Source: Glandiceps talaboti (taxonomy: Eukaryota > Hemichordata > Enteropneusta > Spengelidae). From it: a DNA stretch of 64,000 nucleotides. This document shows, piece after piece, positions 1-12,532 of the stretch. Every line of letters begins with the position of its first letter. The first letter of the stretch is position 1. Made by a program: the position numbers and the translations under genes. The notes beneath the pieces are model-generated. The model saw only the letters and a program-made list of their open reading frames with translations. It was not told where the DNA came from and ran no database searches. The DNA lies in contig NC_135553.1 of NCBI RefSeq assembly GCF_964340395.1, positions 13,188,501 to 13,252,500 of the forward strand. The letters run 5' to 3'.

Positions 1-66
1 TGTATGTATGTACGTATGTATGTATGTATGTATGTACTATGTATGTACATGTATGTATGTATGTAT
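1..66. repeat. (TGTA)n microsatellite at window edge
   Basis: The window opens inside a tetranucleotide array of TGTA units interrupted by TACG and TACATG variants. The true left end lies outside the window. Confidence 0.95.
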
Positions 67-1053
67 GAAGACAGAAAGACGATTACATACTGATGTAAAA
101 GTCATTACGGACTGTGTCCGCAAGTGGGGAAAGTTTAAATTTAATTTACAATTAAAGTTTAAAACCATGTTAAAGCCGTAAACTTTATATCTGTCAATTG
201 CATTTATATTACACTGCAATGGCTGTTCCAATGAATAAACGCACTTCCAAAACTTAGAGCATGAAAATCATTTAAAGAAAATTAGAAAGATTCTGTGATT
301 TTGCTGTGATTCAGAAATAACAGCAAAGCTAACCGCTGTACCAGGAACATCAGAAACACGCTTTCAATATCATCGTGGGACGCCCTCTGTCAAGGACAAA
401 AACTAACAATAAGCAATGCCCTTGACCCCTTCCTGTTGTTTTAAATTACACCGATATTCCGGTAGCAGCGTTTGGCACCTGTTTAATCATTTCACATCCG
501 AAGAAATCAACGAATCTAAAAGGAAAACAATGTTCATTGGACAATAAATGACCACGTGTCCGCTTATTATCAGTTCGTAAAACCAAACATCTGTAAAAAC
601 GCCATCACCATAATTGCTTCAATGGCTGACTTGTAGTCTCAGGTAGATACAAACAAAAAAAACATGCCCATGGTTCGTCGATCGACGTACACGCCAAGAA
701 AAAAAAACATGTAATGCACATGTTAAAGGTCTCCGAGTTGACAGAAATATTGTATATATGATAAAGCCGTGTTCTAATTCCTGTTCACTTGCATAATTAT
801 CTAGTGCATGTAAAAGGATGAAGTTCCAGATAAAATTGCGTAATAAAAGCACCTGAATGCAACTTGCAGCGCAAAAAGCACAAAGTACTAATGCAGTATC
901 ATATATTTAAAGCTATGTCTTACAAAATCTCCTGCCAGCTAAGCTTCAATGTATTTATTTCCGTTTCGTGTAAGAATTGAGACGATGGTGTGCAATATTC
1001 AATGTTTAGATATCATTTTATAAAAGTGTCCGATTTAGAAATGGTTGTTGATT
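67..1053. other. AT-rich non-coding stretch, nothing recognised
   Basis: About 1 kb of AT-rich sequence. Open frames are short, with no recognisable domain, and no RNA gene signature or repeat structure is evident. Confidence 0.6.
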
Positions 1054-1082
1054 CATATACATACATACATACATACATACAT

Positions 1083-1115
<33 letters not shown>

Positions 1116-1162
1116 TACATACATACATACATACATACATACATACATACATACATACATAC
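1054..1162. repeat. (CATA)n microsatellite with central (CA)n
   Basis: Two runs of CATA flank a short (CA)n run near 1100-1114. The frames open across it only read HTYI-type repeats. Confidence 0.95.
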
Positions 1163-1629
1163 CCCTAAAACAATATACGAGGAAAGTCAATCACAACAAA
1201 CACACGACGGAATTCAAGTAATTCCATTTATTGGGGAAATGATCAAGCCCATTGCTCAAAGGCCCTCCACTGAGATGTGCTAGACATTAATTATGTATGT
1301 TATTCAACAGAGTGAAATCCAATACTATTTCTATACCACAGAGGTGTTGCAAATGTATCTCCTTTCCATCCATTAAAAGGTAGTTTGACTTTTCCTGGAG
1401 GCAGACTGAGTTTGACTTCACTTTCGAGTATTCAGATCACATATTGACGTCCTAATTAGCAAATTTATTATGTTGCATTGTTATCAAGATAGCTATTTTA
1501 TCGTTCCGAGATGCGAATTTTTGATACCTCCCTTAAAGGCAACCGATCATGAATCATCCATGTATTCTGGCATTATAGGTGTCCTTTTCTGCATCTTACT
1601 TTCAGCAATCAAAACTGCCGACTTTTTTC
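1163..1629. other. Non-coding stretch, nothing recognised
   Basis: AT-rich sequence between two tetranucleotide arrays. Open frames entering it come from the flanking microsatellites and end quickly. Confidence 0.6.
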
Positions 1630-1817
1630 TATGTATGTATGTATGTATGTATGTATGTATGTATGTATGTATGTATGTATGTATGTATGTATGCATGCAT
1701 GCATGCATGTATGCATGTATGTATGTATCTATGTATGTATGTATGTATGTTGTATGTGTGTGTGTATGTATGTATGTATGTATGTATGTATGTATGTATG
1801 TATGTATGTATGTATGT
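1630..1817. repeat. (TATG)n compound microsatellite
   Basis: A long TATG array with an internal block of CATG units near 1693-1710 and a short (TG)n block near 1754-1764. The 130-140 codon open frames across it on both strands are YVCM/HTYI repeat translations and not genes. Confidence 0.95.
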
Positions 1818-2610
<793 letters not shown>

Positions 2611-2662
2611 TTGTGCATATCGTGAAATCCTGCACGGGAAATGCAGTGGTTTTTTTTTTATA

Positions 2663-3039
2663 GTAAAGAGGATATATGGATGAGGATTGGGTGTTGTTGT
2701 ATTTTATTTTTTATTTATAATTTTATCATGGCTCCCTACTTCATAGATCAATGTGAAACAACGTTGACAAAGTGTGTGTTTGTAACTCAATATATTGCAA
2801 AGGGCAAAACAAAATCGTAAAAAGTGCATTATTGTACGTATACGTGCTAACAAAGATTGCACACTTTTATAAGTACGTGTAATTTAATGCGCTACAAACA
2901 CAGACTTTGTTAATGTTGGGGTTTTTTTTCAAGTAGGAATTCGAAGCCATTATAAAATTGCTTTATTAATTGAAGAGTCAAAAACAATCAATCTTTCAAC
3001 CTAACAATCAAACAATCCTAATCCACGTGGCCACATTAA
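2663..3039. mobile_element. Palindromic MITE-like element, long form (copy 1)
   Basis: The left arm starts near a TATGGATGAGGATTGGG motif. The right arm ends with the complementary CAATCCTAATCCACGTGGCC followed by TTAA. The arms contain matching blocks (GTGAAACAAC on the left, AATGTTG on the right) and surround a ~100 bp core with GTAACTCAATATATTGCAAA. The element is homologous to copies at 3.22-3.54 and 34.62-34.87 kb. It has no coding capacity, so it is likely a non-autonomous DNA transposon. The boundaries are eroded. Confidence 0.75.
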
Positions 3040-3221
3040 TCTTTTTTTTTATTGCTTATTTTTGAATTTGTAATTGGTGAGTTTGCATGCATAATCTATC
3101 TCTATTGGAATGGGCGAAAATGGATAACTGTTAAAAGGACATCAATTCAAATCAAAATCTCTTCAAAGCTAAGCAAAGTCTGCATAGTAGTGGTTAGGGT
3201 TGTACGATCATAGTGTTATGG

Positions 3222-3543
3222 CTCATTAAAATGGCTGTATGGATGAAAAATTGGTATTTATTTTTTTATTTGGATTTATAAAGCATATCTGCCATATTTT
3301 TATTCTTACAAAATGTGATACATAAACCAAGTCCGGGTTTGGAACTCAATGATTTGCAAACAGCTTAAAAGCATGTACTAGAAAGTTTGTTATTGTACGT
3401 ACACTAAGAAAGACTTTACACATTAAAAATTGCAATTTATTGAGGTAGAAACTAGGAAACTACAGTTACTGTAGTAGAAAATATAGTTCAGTTGTTTTAT
3501 CATTTGGGAATCCAAAATGTGTATCCAATTCCAATCCATCTTT
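3222..3543. mobile_element. Palindromic MITE-like element, degenerate long form (copy 2)
   Basis: This copy has a TTAAAATGGCTGTATGGATG start and an ATCCAATTCCAATCCATC end, matching in inverted orientation. Its core (GGAACTCAATGATTTGCAAA, then ATTGTACGTACACTAAGAAAG) aligns with the core of the copy 180 bp upstream in the same order. The two copies are adjacent and in the same orientation. It is more diverged than the 34.6 kb copy. Confidence 0.65.
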
Positions 3544-4066
3544 TTCCTTACGGAATTTTCCAATAATTTTCCAATCACACTGAACGACAGATAATGTACG
3601 AGACTTTATAACTACAGGATACACGGCCTCTCATGTGTTCGAAATGTTCATGCACATGTGTAATTTGAGAAGGTGTGGTTACGTCAAACAAAATGCAACT
3701 ATGTTTTGTGGTAAGTTATCTGGAGGTTAGATAGAATAAAATTGACATGCATAGTCTTGCCAATGATCCATGTATAAAGCGTCGATAGGTACGGCCATTT
3801 GTCCTCGTTCCCGGTCATTAGTTTCATTGTGGATATTTGCAAGTAGGCCATGCTATGCATTAAATCTTTGCTAATTTGATCTTATCGAATGCTTAACAGC
3901 ATGTCTGACTTAGATCTGGGAGATAACAACATAACCTTGACAATTTCAGTATTATTCGACAGAGACTGCAACCTATGATTATTTTTAAAAAAATTTACAC
4001 TGCCCATTATTCTCGTCTGCTTCTCATTGTTTAGATAATTCCTCCTGTCAGGAAAACCGTGTAATG
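3544..4066. other. Non-coding stretch, nothing recognised
   Basis: AT-rich sequence with no open frame of note and no tandem structure. Confidence 0.6.
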
Positions 4067-4123
4067 CATTTCATTCATTCATTCATTCCTTCTTTCTTTT
4101 TCTTTCTTTCTTTCTTCCTGTCA

Positions 4124-4176
<53 letters not shown>
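4067..4176. repeat. (CATT)n, (CTTT)n and (CTGT)n compound array
   Basis: Short ATTC and CTTT runs lead into about 58 bp of CTGT units from 4119. The 71-codon frame across it is a CLSV repeat translation. Confidence 0.93.
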
Positions 4177-6651
4177 CAAAAATATATGTCTGTACGTTCA
4201 TCCGTCACACCGTCCTACCGTATGTCCGTCTGCCCGCTTGTGTGGTTGCATTTTTGCTTTCAAGTTCACATCGTATTAACTAAATGCTAGTATATTCTTT
4301 TGTACATGCGAAGATCAAAATAATCTTATGATATGTGTCACAGGAGAAAATTGTTGTATGATGTTGTATACAAATAAGAATGTGGTATATATGAATAACA
4401 ATAAATGATTCTATCCTATATACCTACATTAAGACTTTGACATTAAGTGTATCAAATATGTAATGACGTGACTGTTGATGATAACAAAAACCCCAAACAA
4501 CTCGTCAATCACTCAGACGGTTATAAATAACATTTACATATTTATACGTATGTTATGTAGTTTATATCGATCAATGTGACCCAAATAATATTATAGTACT
4601 ATAATACTAAATAGTATGGTATAAATGTCACAAAATGTTAGCAAATCAACAACAACGAATTTATAGACAGAAAGGTAGGCGTCGTTTTTCATTTAACAGA
4701 TTTACTCCTTTTTCTTGGCGAAGTAGGTGGAACCTCAAACAATGCCCGCAACTCGATACTATCAAATATACCCAATTCGTTATATTATGTCTCAAGAGAT
4801 TGTTTTTGTGTATTAGATCAACTAAGATACTCAGTTTAAGGGGATTGAAGGCATACCTAGCGCGATCCATATCGACTTTACGTCTGGGGAAAAAAGTTCA
4901 CGTTTTCACGTCTTGTACATAATACATATTTCATAAAGGGTTACCTGCGAGAGAGTTAAATCGAAGCTGAACATACATAATTTACTACCTGTTCAATGTT
5001 TTGTCAGCATGTTGTCTTTACAACTCGACTATCGGTCCCAGATGACTACATCACATCCTGGAATTGCTGTCTCTTTTTGAAGGAAAAACATCACTGAAAT
5101 TTTCATGAAGCTATGCATTAAAAAACAGTTGACCTTACCCTGGTGTGTATGAATCTTCCTCGGTTTATTTATTTCTGTTCTTATTTATTTCTGTTCTTAT
5201 TTTTGTTTCTATCATTAGGTAACTAGGGATGCCATTCAGCAATAACGTAAGACGTTCCTGCAATGATAGCTATTCATGCAAACATTGTGAGGGAAATACT
5301 GTCTTGCTATCTGAAAAACAAAACGCCACAGGGGTGTCTTAATTGTTTCATCTGTTAGTTCTAATGAACTAGGTATTGCTTACACGAGTAACTGCGTCGT
5401 ATCATACGTAATTTAGTTTTTTTCTAAATGAAAAGAAGATTTCCTCACAAAGTTCACTTAATGTATACAATTTCAAATAGCATGCTGATGACAATTGCTG
5501 AAGTTGGATCCTTTTATTAATGTATTCATTTATATTGGATATAATTATATGACAATGCCATGTGCATTGTTTAAATGGGGATCTGGGCAGGATCAGTCGC
5601 TTAGTGTAATGAGTACGAGCTGCCCTTTCAACGTCAATGGAAAGTTATATGCACGTGACATTTGATAAAATACATGTTATGTTTATACCAGACCGAATTT
5701 CCAAGTATAGAAAGATCTAAGCCCAACCTTTAATCACTAATGGACACATCAAGCTCGTAATAGATACATCAAAATAGTAATGATATCTGCCAAGAATATG
5801 CGTATGGCTTCCTATAACATTTGATTTACCGTAATAGTTTCATCCAATATGATTTGCAACTCTGAAACATAGCATCATTTTACGTTTTTATTAAAAAAAT
5901 TATCGTTTCAATTGTTGATTGTTATCATAAGGATGACAATTTCTTTTCGGGCAAGTTGTCATTTCCACATTAAAATTGTAAGTACTTTTGTCATTTTAAT
6001 GTGCCTGTCAATATATTCCAGATGTTGACACATTTTATCACCTGAAACCACACACTATACTCAAATATATTGGATGAGGAGCACGTTCGTCCATTGGCCT
6101 ACGTACGATTACATATTTTTCTGAAATAATTTTACCATTTCATCCAATTTTCCTTATGTACGCTCTAAATATACATAGCCATTTTGTGAAGTAAAACCAC
6201 TTCCCTTCGCATTTCCATTTTATGGAAGGTCGCTTCAGCTAAATACAGAAAATAAACTTAATATTAATATGCCCTGTTGTAGTGAAAATAATCAAGTAAA
6301 GTGGTATTTTCAAAAAGAAGTGTTGAAATGTGGAAGTCTAAAGTCACATATGTAAGGTGGTATTTTCCTATTAAACTAATTTATTTTTAAAAAGTACAAA
6401 AATGTTAAGTGAAGGCTTGAGGGTTAAATATGGAATAACAAAGCTTTTCATATGTGTATCACTACTACTGCAGTGTCATGTAACCTAACCCTGCATTAGC
6501 TTCGGGCTAATTGAATGTACATTTTATAGAAAGTGTGATGTCATGTCAAGAAATTTGATTGACAGTTTGAATACATAAAAGTGATGTAATTTGTTCGTTA
6601 TTTAATACTTTTAGGTGGTCATTCCGGAAATATAAAAGACGTGTTTTAAAT
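4177..6651. other. 2.5 kb AT-rich stretch without a supported gene
   Basis: The longest open frame outside repeats (4635-4922, plus) reads as basic, low-information sequence with no domain I recognise. The reverse strand is open at the same place. An 11-bp inverted repeat (CACATTAAAAT / ATTTTAATGTG) lies at 5966-6003 and is AT-rich enough to arise by chance. Nothing else stands out. Confidence 0.55.
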
Positions 6652-6725
6652 AACATTACATTACATTACATTACATTACATTACATTACATTACATTACA
6701 TTACATTACATTATATTACATTACA
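6652..6725. repeat. (ACATT)n pentanucleotide microsatellite
   Basis: About 14 tandem ACATT units with one TATATT variant near the right end. Confidence 0.97.
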
Positions 6726-7500
6726 CGAGTGTTGTTCGAAAACGCGTGCCTGCTTCTTTAGGGAACTGCTCAACATTTATGGTGTAATCAGTAGTCCAGT
6801 ACAATTGATGTATCCCTCTAAAAGTTTAAGCACTGTTTCCAACAACGTTATAAACAGGCCAGAAGTGTCATGGCGTCCTTCTACTAATTCCCTCCAATGT
6901 TACCGAGTTTTCAATTATCGGGGGTAGTCACAAAGGATTGAAAGTGGATATTATGAAATTCGTCTAATCTGCTCAGTAATCCTTACCAAATGAATTCTCA
7001 CAGTGATTACTACTCTGGTATTAACTTTCCTTCTTGTGAAAATAACCCACTGGAATATATTCGTATTGGCTTTTATAGCTGCCAATATCTGACGCTGTTG
7101 TTCTTGAAGAAAGCACATGGATAAAGATTATCGAGTGTAACTTCAAAGGATTGCTGTCAGGGAGTCATCTCAAAGCTCCGTGTAAATGTGGCTTTGGGAA
7201 ATCAGATCCTTAATACTCAATCAACAATCCTACTGGGTGCGTTCCCTCCTTGGGATCCGTACAGAGGATCGGGCACAAGTCACATTTGAATCTGAAATTG
7301 ACGTTTCAGACTATACATGTTGATGAGTGTGAACAACGTTGAAATTGAAATCTCACGGTATGTTTTGTATGTTTACTTGTTGTATTTATTTTCCTATAGG
7401 ATGGCTGCAGATAGTCCTTTCCTTCTGCTTTGTTTGGAAATGAACGAAAAGAATATAAAGTATACACGGGAACAGTTGAACATTCTAGCACTAGAATACC
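6726..7500. other. Non-coding stretch, nothing recognised
   Basis: AT-rich sequence. A 133-codon open frame begins at 7317 and runs to 7718, but its second half is the degenerate tandem repeat described next and its first half shows no domain. I do not call it a gene. Confidence 0.55.
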
Positions 7501-7885
7501 ACCCCTCTGCCAGGACTGCTCTACGTATCCCCTGTACCGTGATTGTGCTCAGCACACATAAGTACACAGCTGTGTACATCCATACACAAGAAGCTATATT
7601 GGAACCATACCCCGTAGCAGCAGTCCTTTTGTTCACATTCAATCAGCATTGCTCATCGCACAGTTGGTACATGGCTGTAAGAAATACTCAATCTTCCGAT
7701 ACAGCATTGCTCACATAGATGCTGTACATGACTGTGATACAAACCTATATTACCGTATTGCTAACATATGTTGCATGTCTGTAGGAAATATATGGGTAAC
7801 AGGGGTACTAAGAAAAGCCATGTTACTGCATTGCTCATACAGCTGGTACATAGCTGTGGGAATGATGTCTTGTATGTTATAACTA
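7501..7885. repeat. Degenerate ~55-70 bp tandem repeat
   Basis: A block of the type GCATTGCTCA, then a short spacer, then GGTACATGGCTGT and GGAA/GAAATA recurs near 7648, 7705, 7757 and 7828. Weaker related units (GTACACAGCTGTGTACAT) lie near 7560. Spacing is 53-71 bp. The units are diverged, so the array is old. Confidence 0.6.
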
Positions 7886-9845
7886 CCTATATTTTAATTT
7901 ATATTGTTTAAAATAGATTACCATTTTTCACATCCATGTTACATGAATATTGGCATTTACACATCTGTGAAATCTGGGTATGTTTCAAGTTGTGAACTGG
8001 TCAGAGCTGTTATATGGGTATTTTGCATACTATAATAAGACACTGTGGCTCTATAGAGGTGTATGCAAAGCCCTCTCCTACGAATATAACTGTTAGTACA
8101 GAGATATGGGAATTTCCCTGCAGTAATATACATGCTATTGAGATCATTCTGCTGTCAACTGAATTTTAGGACAGAAGTTAATAACGAAATTATGTTCTTG
8201 AATTCCTGTGTGTGTAGACCGTGGGTAACTGTTGAAAGAAGTTATTTTCTTCTATAAATAGCATCTCTAGATTGATTATATGTAGAGCAATAGAAAATAA
8301 TGTCAAGTATTTAAGAAAACGAGTACATTCAATATATTTGAAAGTGGAGGACATTACTGCTACTATCGCATTTGCCTCTTAATGACTTTATTATACTTGT
8401 TATAGAACGAGAGATAAAATAAAGTATTCATATTTATATGTTATACATATTTCAAACAGCCACACCACCTACACAAATCACACATTATTGACGCGTTTCA
8501 TCTTACCGTTTTCTTGTTCAATTCCATTATACTGAATAAACATGATTATTTAATTTAACACTTGTAAACATGGCGACATATGGTGACATATCTACATAAT
8601 AATATGTGTGTTCTTTCTGAATAATTTATTTTTTTAGCCTTCCTCCATCACACTTTAAGAAGCACAGGTGTCGGCATATATTATGCAATTTATGGTCACG
8701 TATTTCTCACCAAGATAACATGTAAATATCCGATTAGTTTAAAAGAGTGATTTTATACATCGTTAGCAACAGTAATATAAGGAAAAGTATTGGACTCCAA
8801 AAGTCGAAAGGAAGAAAGGGAACAAGGCGAATGGCTTTCTTTCTACATGTGTACGTTAATGTGTCTAGTCTGTCAATCTATCTGTCGCTCTGTATATATG
8901 AGTACATGTATGAATGTCCTGTCTAGCTTTTACCACCCTATGGCGAGGACCTGTCTGTGTGCCTATGTTCCTTTGTTTTGTTATTTTGTTATTTGTTTGT
9001 TTATAAAGAACACTAGTCCGATAGTCCGTCTGGTGCCAACAGTACCTCTCATTTTCTCACGCTGACAATAGAAGTTTAAATGATTTGTCACTGACATAAA
9101 CTTTTTTCCGGAATGTCAACTTTACATGCCTTTTAGGGTAGCATTCGCATTGGGGACCATGACAATATATTACTTTAAAAATAATGTTTCCAATTTTTGC
9201 TATTACAAAGTTTGTTCTTTGTCCTTTTGAATCGACAGTCTCATCAGAGTTGAGACAGTTGTCGGTTGCCATATTGGATTCTATCAGTTTGAAAACCCTA
9301 TGCAAACTTGGGTATGGTTACGCCAGATTTCAATCCTTCACTTTAGTATGGTTTTCAATTTTCTTGAACAGAGTAAAATAAAATGCTAATGTTAACGTAC
9401 TGATAAGGACCTTCTATAATGTTTGCGAATAATACGTTTATCTGGCTATCTATCTGATTACAATTGCCTTAACTTGACGTCTGCATCTGGCTGGCTGGTT
9501 GCATATATTCATGTTCATATTATATGTATAGGCTATGCGGCATTCGTTCACTTGATGGTATAGGAAAGGTCGTACAGTTCACTCTTTATCCCCAATAATA
9601 AATAACGCACTGTATTATGTTCAGATTGTTCTGTTATTTATCGCTCTGGGTAACACCATACTTTGTGTACTAGTGGGATATTATTAAAACGGTGAGAAAA
9701 AATATACAGTCATCTTAATGACTCTCTCTACTGCGTTTGTCAAATTTAAAAACGTGATACACAAATAGCCAATGGCTGTGTGTTTTCAACAAACAGTGCA
9801 TTCCTTGTTGCTTGCTTACCGAGCATAAGGTGAAGATTTCAGAAA
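7886..9845. other. 2 kb AT-rich stretch without a supported gene
   Basis: Frames of up to about 90 codons occur (8790-9065 plus, 9057-9305 minus) without recognisable motifs, and they overlap on opposite strands. No RNA gene or repeat structure is seen. Confidence 0.55.
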
Positions 9846-9939
9846 ACATACATACATACATACATACATACATACATACATACATACATACATACATACA
9901 TACATACACACACATATACACACATATACATACACACAT

Positions 9940-10032
<93 letters not shown>

Positions 10033-10070
10033 TAGATACAGATAGATATACAGATAGATATACAGTATAT
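9846..10070. repeat. (CATA)n, (CA)n and (CAGA)n compound microsatellite
   Basis: CATA units (9846-9908), a CA/TATA mixture, about 80 bp of CAGA from 9952, then GATA variants. The 90-codon minus-strand frame is a CLSV/YVCM repeat translation. Confidence 0.95.
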
Positions 10071-10720
10071 ATTAGGTCGGTGAGCCAAGAGTTTAATAAC
10101 TTGGCTCTGTTGTTTTATTTAAGACGTTTAAAAATATTCTCATTCAAAAATATGCTGCCTTCTATTTCCGAGGCAAGTTCGACGATGTATCAGTGCAAAA
10201 TTAAAAGTGGTCAAAGATTTGATTTCGGTAGTGAGCAACTAGCTATATAGGTTTATAACTACAGTGCTCACAAGCGTGTCAGACCCATACTGATATTGAT
10301 AGCAACTGTCTATTCCTATAAATTTCCAACTTCAACCAGCGACCCTGCCCACCAATCATTCTGCCAAGTGCTATTTATTTGATACTAAGGAAAAGTGCAG
10401 CTCTTAATTGCTTAATGAGTTTTGATGATAGTTGGGAAAGATAATTTCCCAGGTAACTGTACAGAAATTAAAACATATATATTCCTATGTATTTTCCAAT
10501 CTATCAACTAGTCATAAAAACTGAAAAGGAGGCTCGATTGGATGTTGTCTACACTGTTGATGTATTTTAAATACGTGTATTAGATACAGGGAACAACAAT
10601 ATGTCGACGACCTCTGCTCAGTCTCGTTCCTTGCATTATATTGTACCAGATATATGTAAGTGTGCAATTTTACCAAGGGATGATCATATTCTTTAAAAAT
10701 GTGTCTCATTACTTTTTCAT
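10071..10720. other. Non-coding stretch, nothing recognised
   Basis: AT-rich sequence with only short open frames and no structure noted. Confidence 0.55.
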
Positions 10721-10724
10721 GACA

Positions 10725-11060
10725 ACTGTGGGTCGGTCGGTAGATTTAAAAAAATAAAAATAAAATCATCTTCTTTATTGTTCTCTTTTCCTCCAATCTA
10801 TCTTCGTTTTATTGGCTTGCAGGTAACAAGCCCTTTCCGAGCTTCCCTACACAATTGGCATGTTCTCAAACCCCCTTTTCGTAAACAAGCATTGTTCTCA
10901 CCGCCATGACTGTAGATGACGTCAACAGGTAAGGCACTTGATTATCCTTGCCAGAGAGGGTGCTGTTCTTCCAAATTATTAAGGTCGGGCGAAAACAAAA
11001 AATATTTTTTTGATGTCGGAGCTGACAATTTTGATAGCTCGGGTAATGAGAAAAAGAAAA
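10725..11060. repeat. GGTCGG-type dispersed repeat fragments
   Basis: GGGTCGGTCGGTAGATTT followed by an A/T-rich run near 10732, and GGTCGGGCGAAAACAAAAAA near 10983, resemble the GGTCGGGTTATCGGAA blocks at 26.9, 37.55, 37.9 and 58.1 kb. A 120-codon minus-strand frame (10866-11228) crosses this sequence. It has no recognisable domain and is probably a chance frame in a repeat. Confidence 0.4.
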
Positions 11061-11716
11061 AAAAATAGGGTCACCGTATCTAAGCATATCCGATACGTTG
11101 AAATGACGCCAAAGCCAGCAATCTCTGCCCCAAGAAAGCGCCGCGCTTGTGGTTGTTTTAAGTGGACGCCAATAAGCTGAAAATGATGTCTTTCTTGGGG
11201 TCTCCTTTTTGTAAGCTAACAGAGTCACCGTGATTTAATCGCGAATAAAAGAATTTTAGGTTGCTGGATTTATTGGTTTATTTCACTCTATGAGACCTGG
11301 ACATGCTATTTGCAAACCAATTTGGAGAGTATTCAATAAGAAAATACACATTTGATGTCATTTTGTACTTTCCATTCAACCAGACGGCGCAAAGACAGAA
11401 ATCCGTGCACTGGTTTGCTTTGTATGTCTGTCTTTAAAAATTATATATGGCCATTTTTGAGAAGTGAAATTCAATCTTCACCGAGGTGGATAAAGTATTT
11501 ACAATCTCGACCTCCCTGAGAAAGTATAAGTCTCATTTTGTATTTAGATATAACAAAATCATTTATCTGTAGTTGTAACTATTCCATATATAGTCCGATA
11601 ACAATAATGAGATAATACGTTATTATTTAGTCAACAGCGGAAGGCGCGATATATGGATAAAACCCGTTTACATTTTCGTAGATAGAGTCACCTTGTCACG
11701 CTGTACCACTGTGTGA
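11061..11716. other. Non-coding stretch, nothing recognised
   Basis: No supported gene or tandem repeat. Confidence 0.55.
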
Positions 11717-11960
11717 TGTATGTATGTATGTATGTATGTATGTATGTATGTATGTATGTATGTATGTATGTATGTATGTATGTATGTATGTATGTGTGTG
11801 TATGTATGTGTGTATGTATGTATGTATGTATGTGTGTACATGTATGTATGTATGTATGTATGTATGTATGTATGTATGTATGTATGTATGTATGTATGTA
11901 TGTATGTGTGTGTACATGTATGTATGTATGTAACATGTATGTATGTATGTATGTATGTAA
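11717..11960. repeat. (TGTA)n microsatellite, ~245 bp
   Basis: A long TGTA array broken by TG-rich and TACATG variants. A GTGTGTACATG motif recurs near 11832 and 11908, 76 bp apart, suggesting internal duplication. All long frames here are repeat translations. Confidence 0.96.
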
Positions 11961-12003
11961 TCGATATCATTTATTTTTGAATTACCTACATATATCTGTA
12001 TAT

Positions 12004-12004
12004 T

Positions 12005-12075
<71 letters not shown>

Positions 12076-12111
12076 AGCTATCTATCTTCGTACATCTCAT
12101 ATCTATCTATC
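12004..12111. repeat. (TCTA)n microsatellite
   Basis: About 65 bp of TCTA units, followed by diverged TCTA copies. Confidence 0.95.
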
Positions 12112-12127
12112 TGCCAACATATGTATC

Positions 12128-12250
12128 CTACAAACCTAACCTAACATAACCTAACCTAACCTAACTTAACCCTACCTAGCTACCAATCTACCTAACCTTA
12201 CATTTCCTCTCTACCACTATAACCTAACCTAACCTAGCTAAGCTAAACCG
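12128..12250. repeat. (CCTAA)n degenerate pentanucleotide tract
   Basis: AACCTAACCTAA units with single-base variants (ATAAC, CTTAA) occur at 12133-12170 and again at 12219-12237, with period-5-like degenerate sequence between. The unit is the complement of TTAGG, the arthropod-type telomere repeat. Here it is short and degenerate, so it looks like an ordinary interstitial tract. Confidence 0.8.
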
Positions 12251-12450
12251 ACCTACATACCTGGCTATCTGAGTTAGTACCTGGGAGAAAGTAGTCTGAT
12301 TTGAAAAGTTCACTTTGATTAAGAATCTCCCATAGTTAATATTTATTATGATTCACAGTCACCCATAATGTCATCTTATATGAATAAGACAGACTTGATT
12401 TGCCAACGTTGGACTCAGATCAGACACATATAGACAGACACGTGCAAAAT
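12251..12450. other. Non-coding stretch before a perfect hairpin
   Basis: No supported feature. Confidence 0.5.
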
Positions 12451-12530
12451 GAAGTTTCTTTCCGCTGTGGTGAAACATTGTGGCAAATGTTAAGGAATAC
12501 CCACAATGTTTCACCACAGCGGAAATTTCA
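12451..12530. other. Perfect inverted repeat (25-bp arms, 17-nt loop)
   Basis: The arm at 12459-12483 starts TTTCCGCTGTGG and is the exact reverse complement of 12501-12525, which ends CCACAGCGGAAA. The spacer is 17 nt. With a 3-nt bulge the pairing extends to GAAGTTT / AAATTTC outside. The arms are mixed-composition, unlike the AT-only palindromes around it. It could be a miRNA-like hairpin precursor or the remnant of a very small palindromic transposon. The sequence cannot decide between them. Confidence 0.85.
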
Positions 12531-12532
12531 TG

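Noticed and set aside
4635-4922. 95-codon basic plus-strand frame
   Set aside because: No motif, the opposite strand is also open, and there is no splice or start context.
5966-6003. 11-bp inverted repeat CACATTAAAAT / ATTTTAATGTG
   Set aside because: AT-rich and short; expected by chance in this composition.
8137-8160. TGAGATCATT word resembling the bantam miRNA seed
   Set aside because: The rest of the mature sequence does not match and no hairpin is seen.
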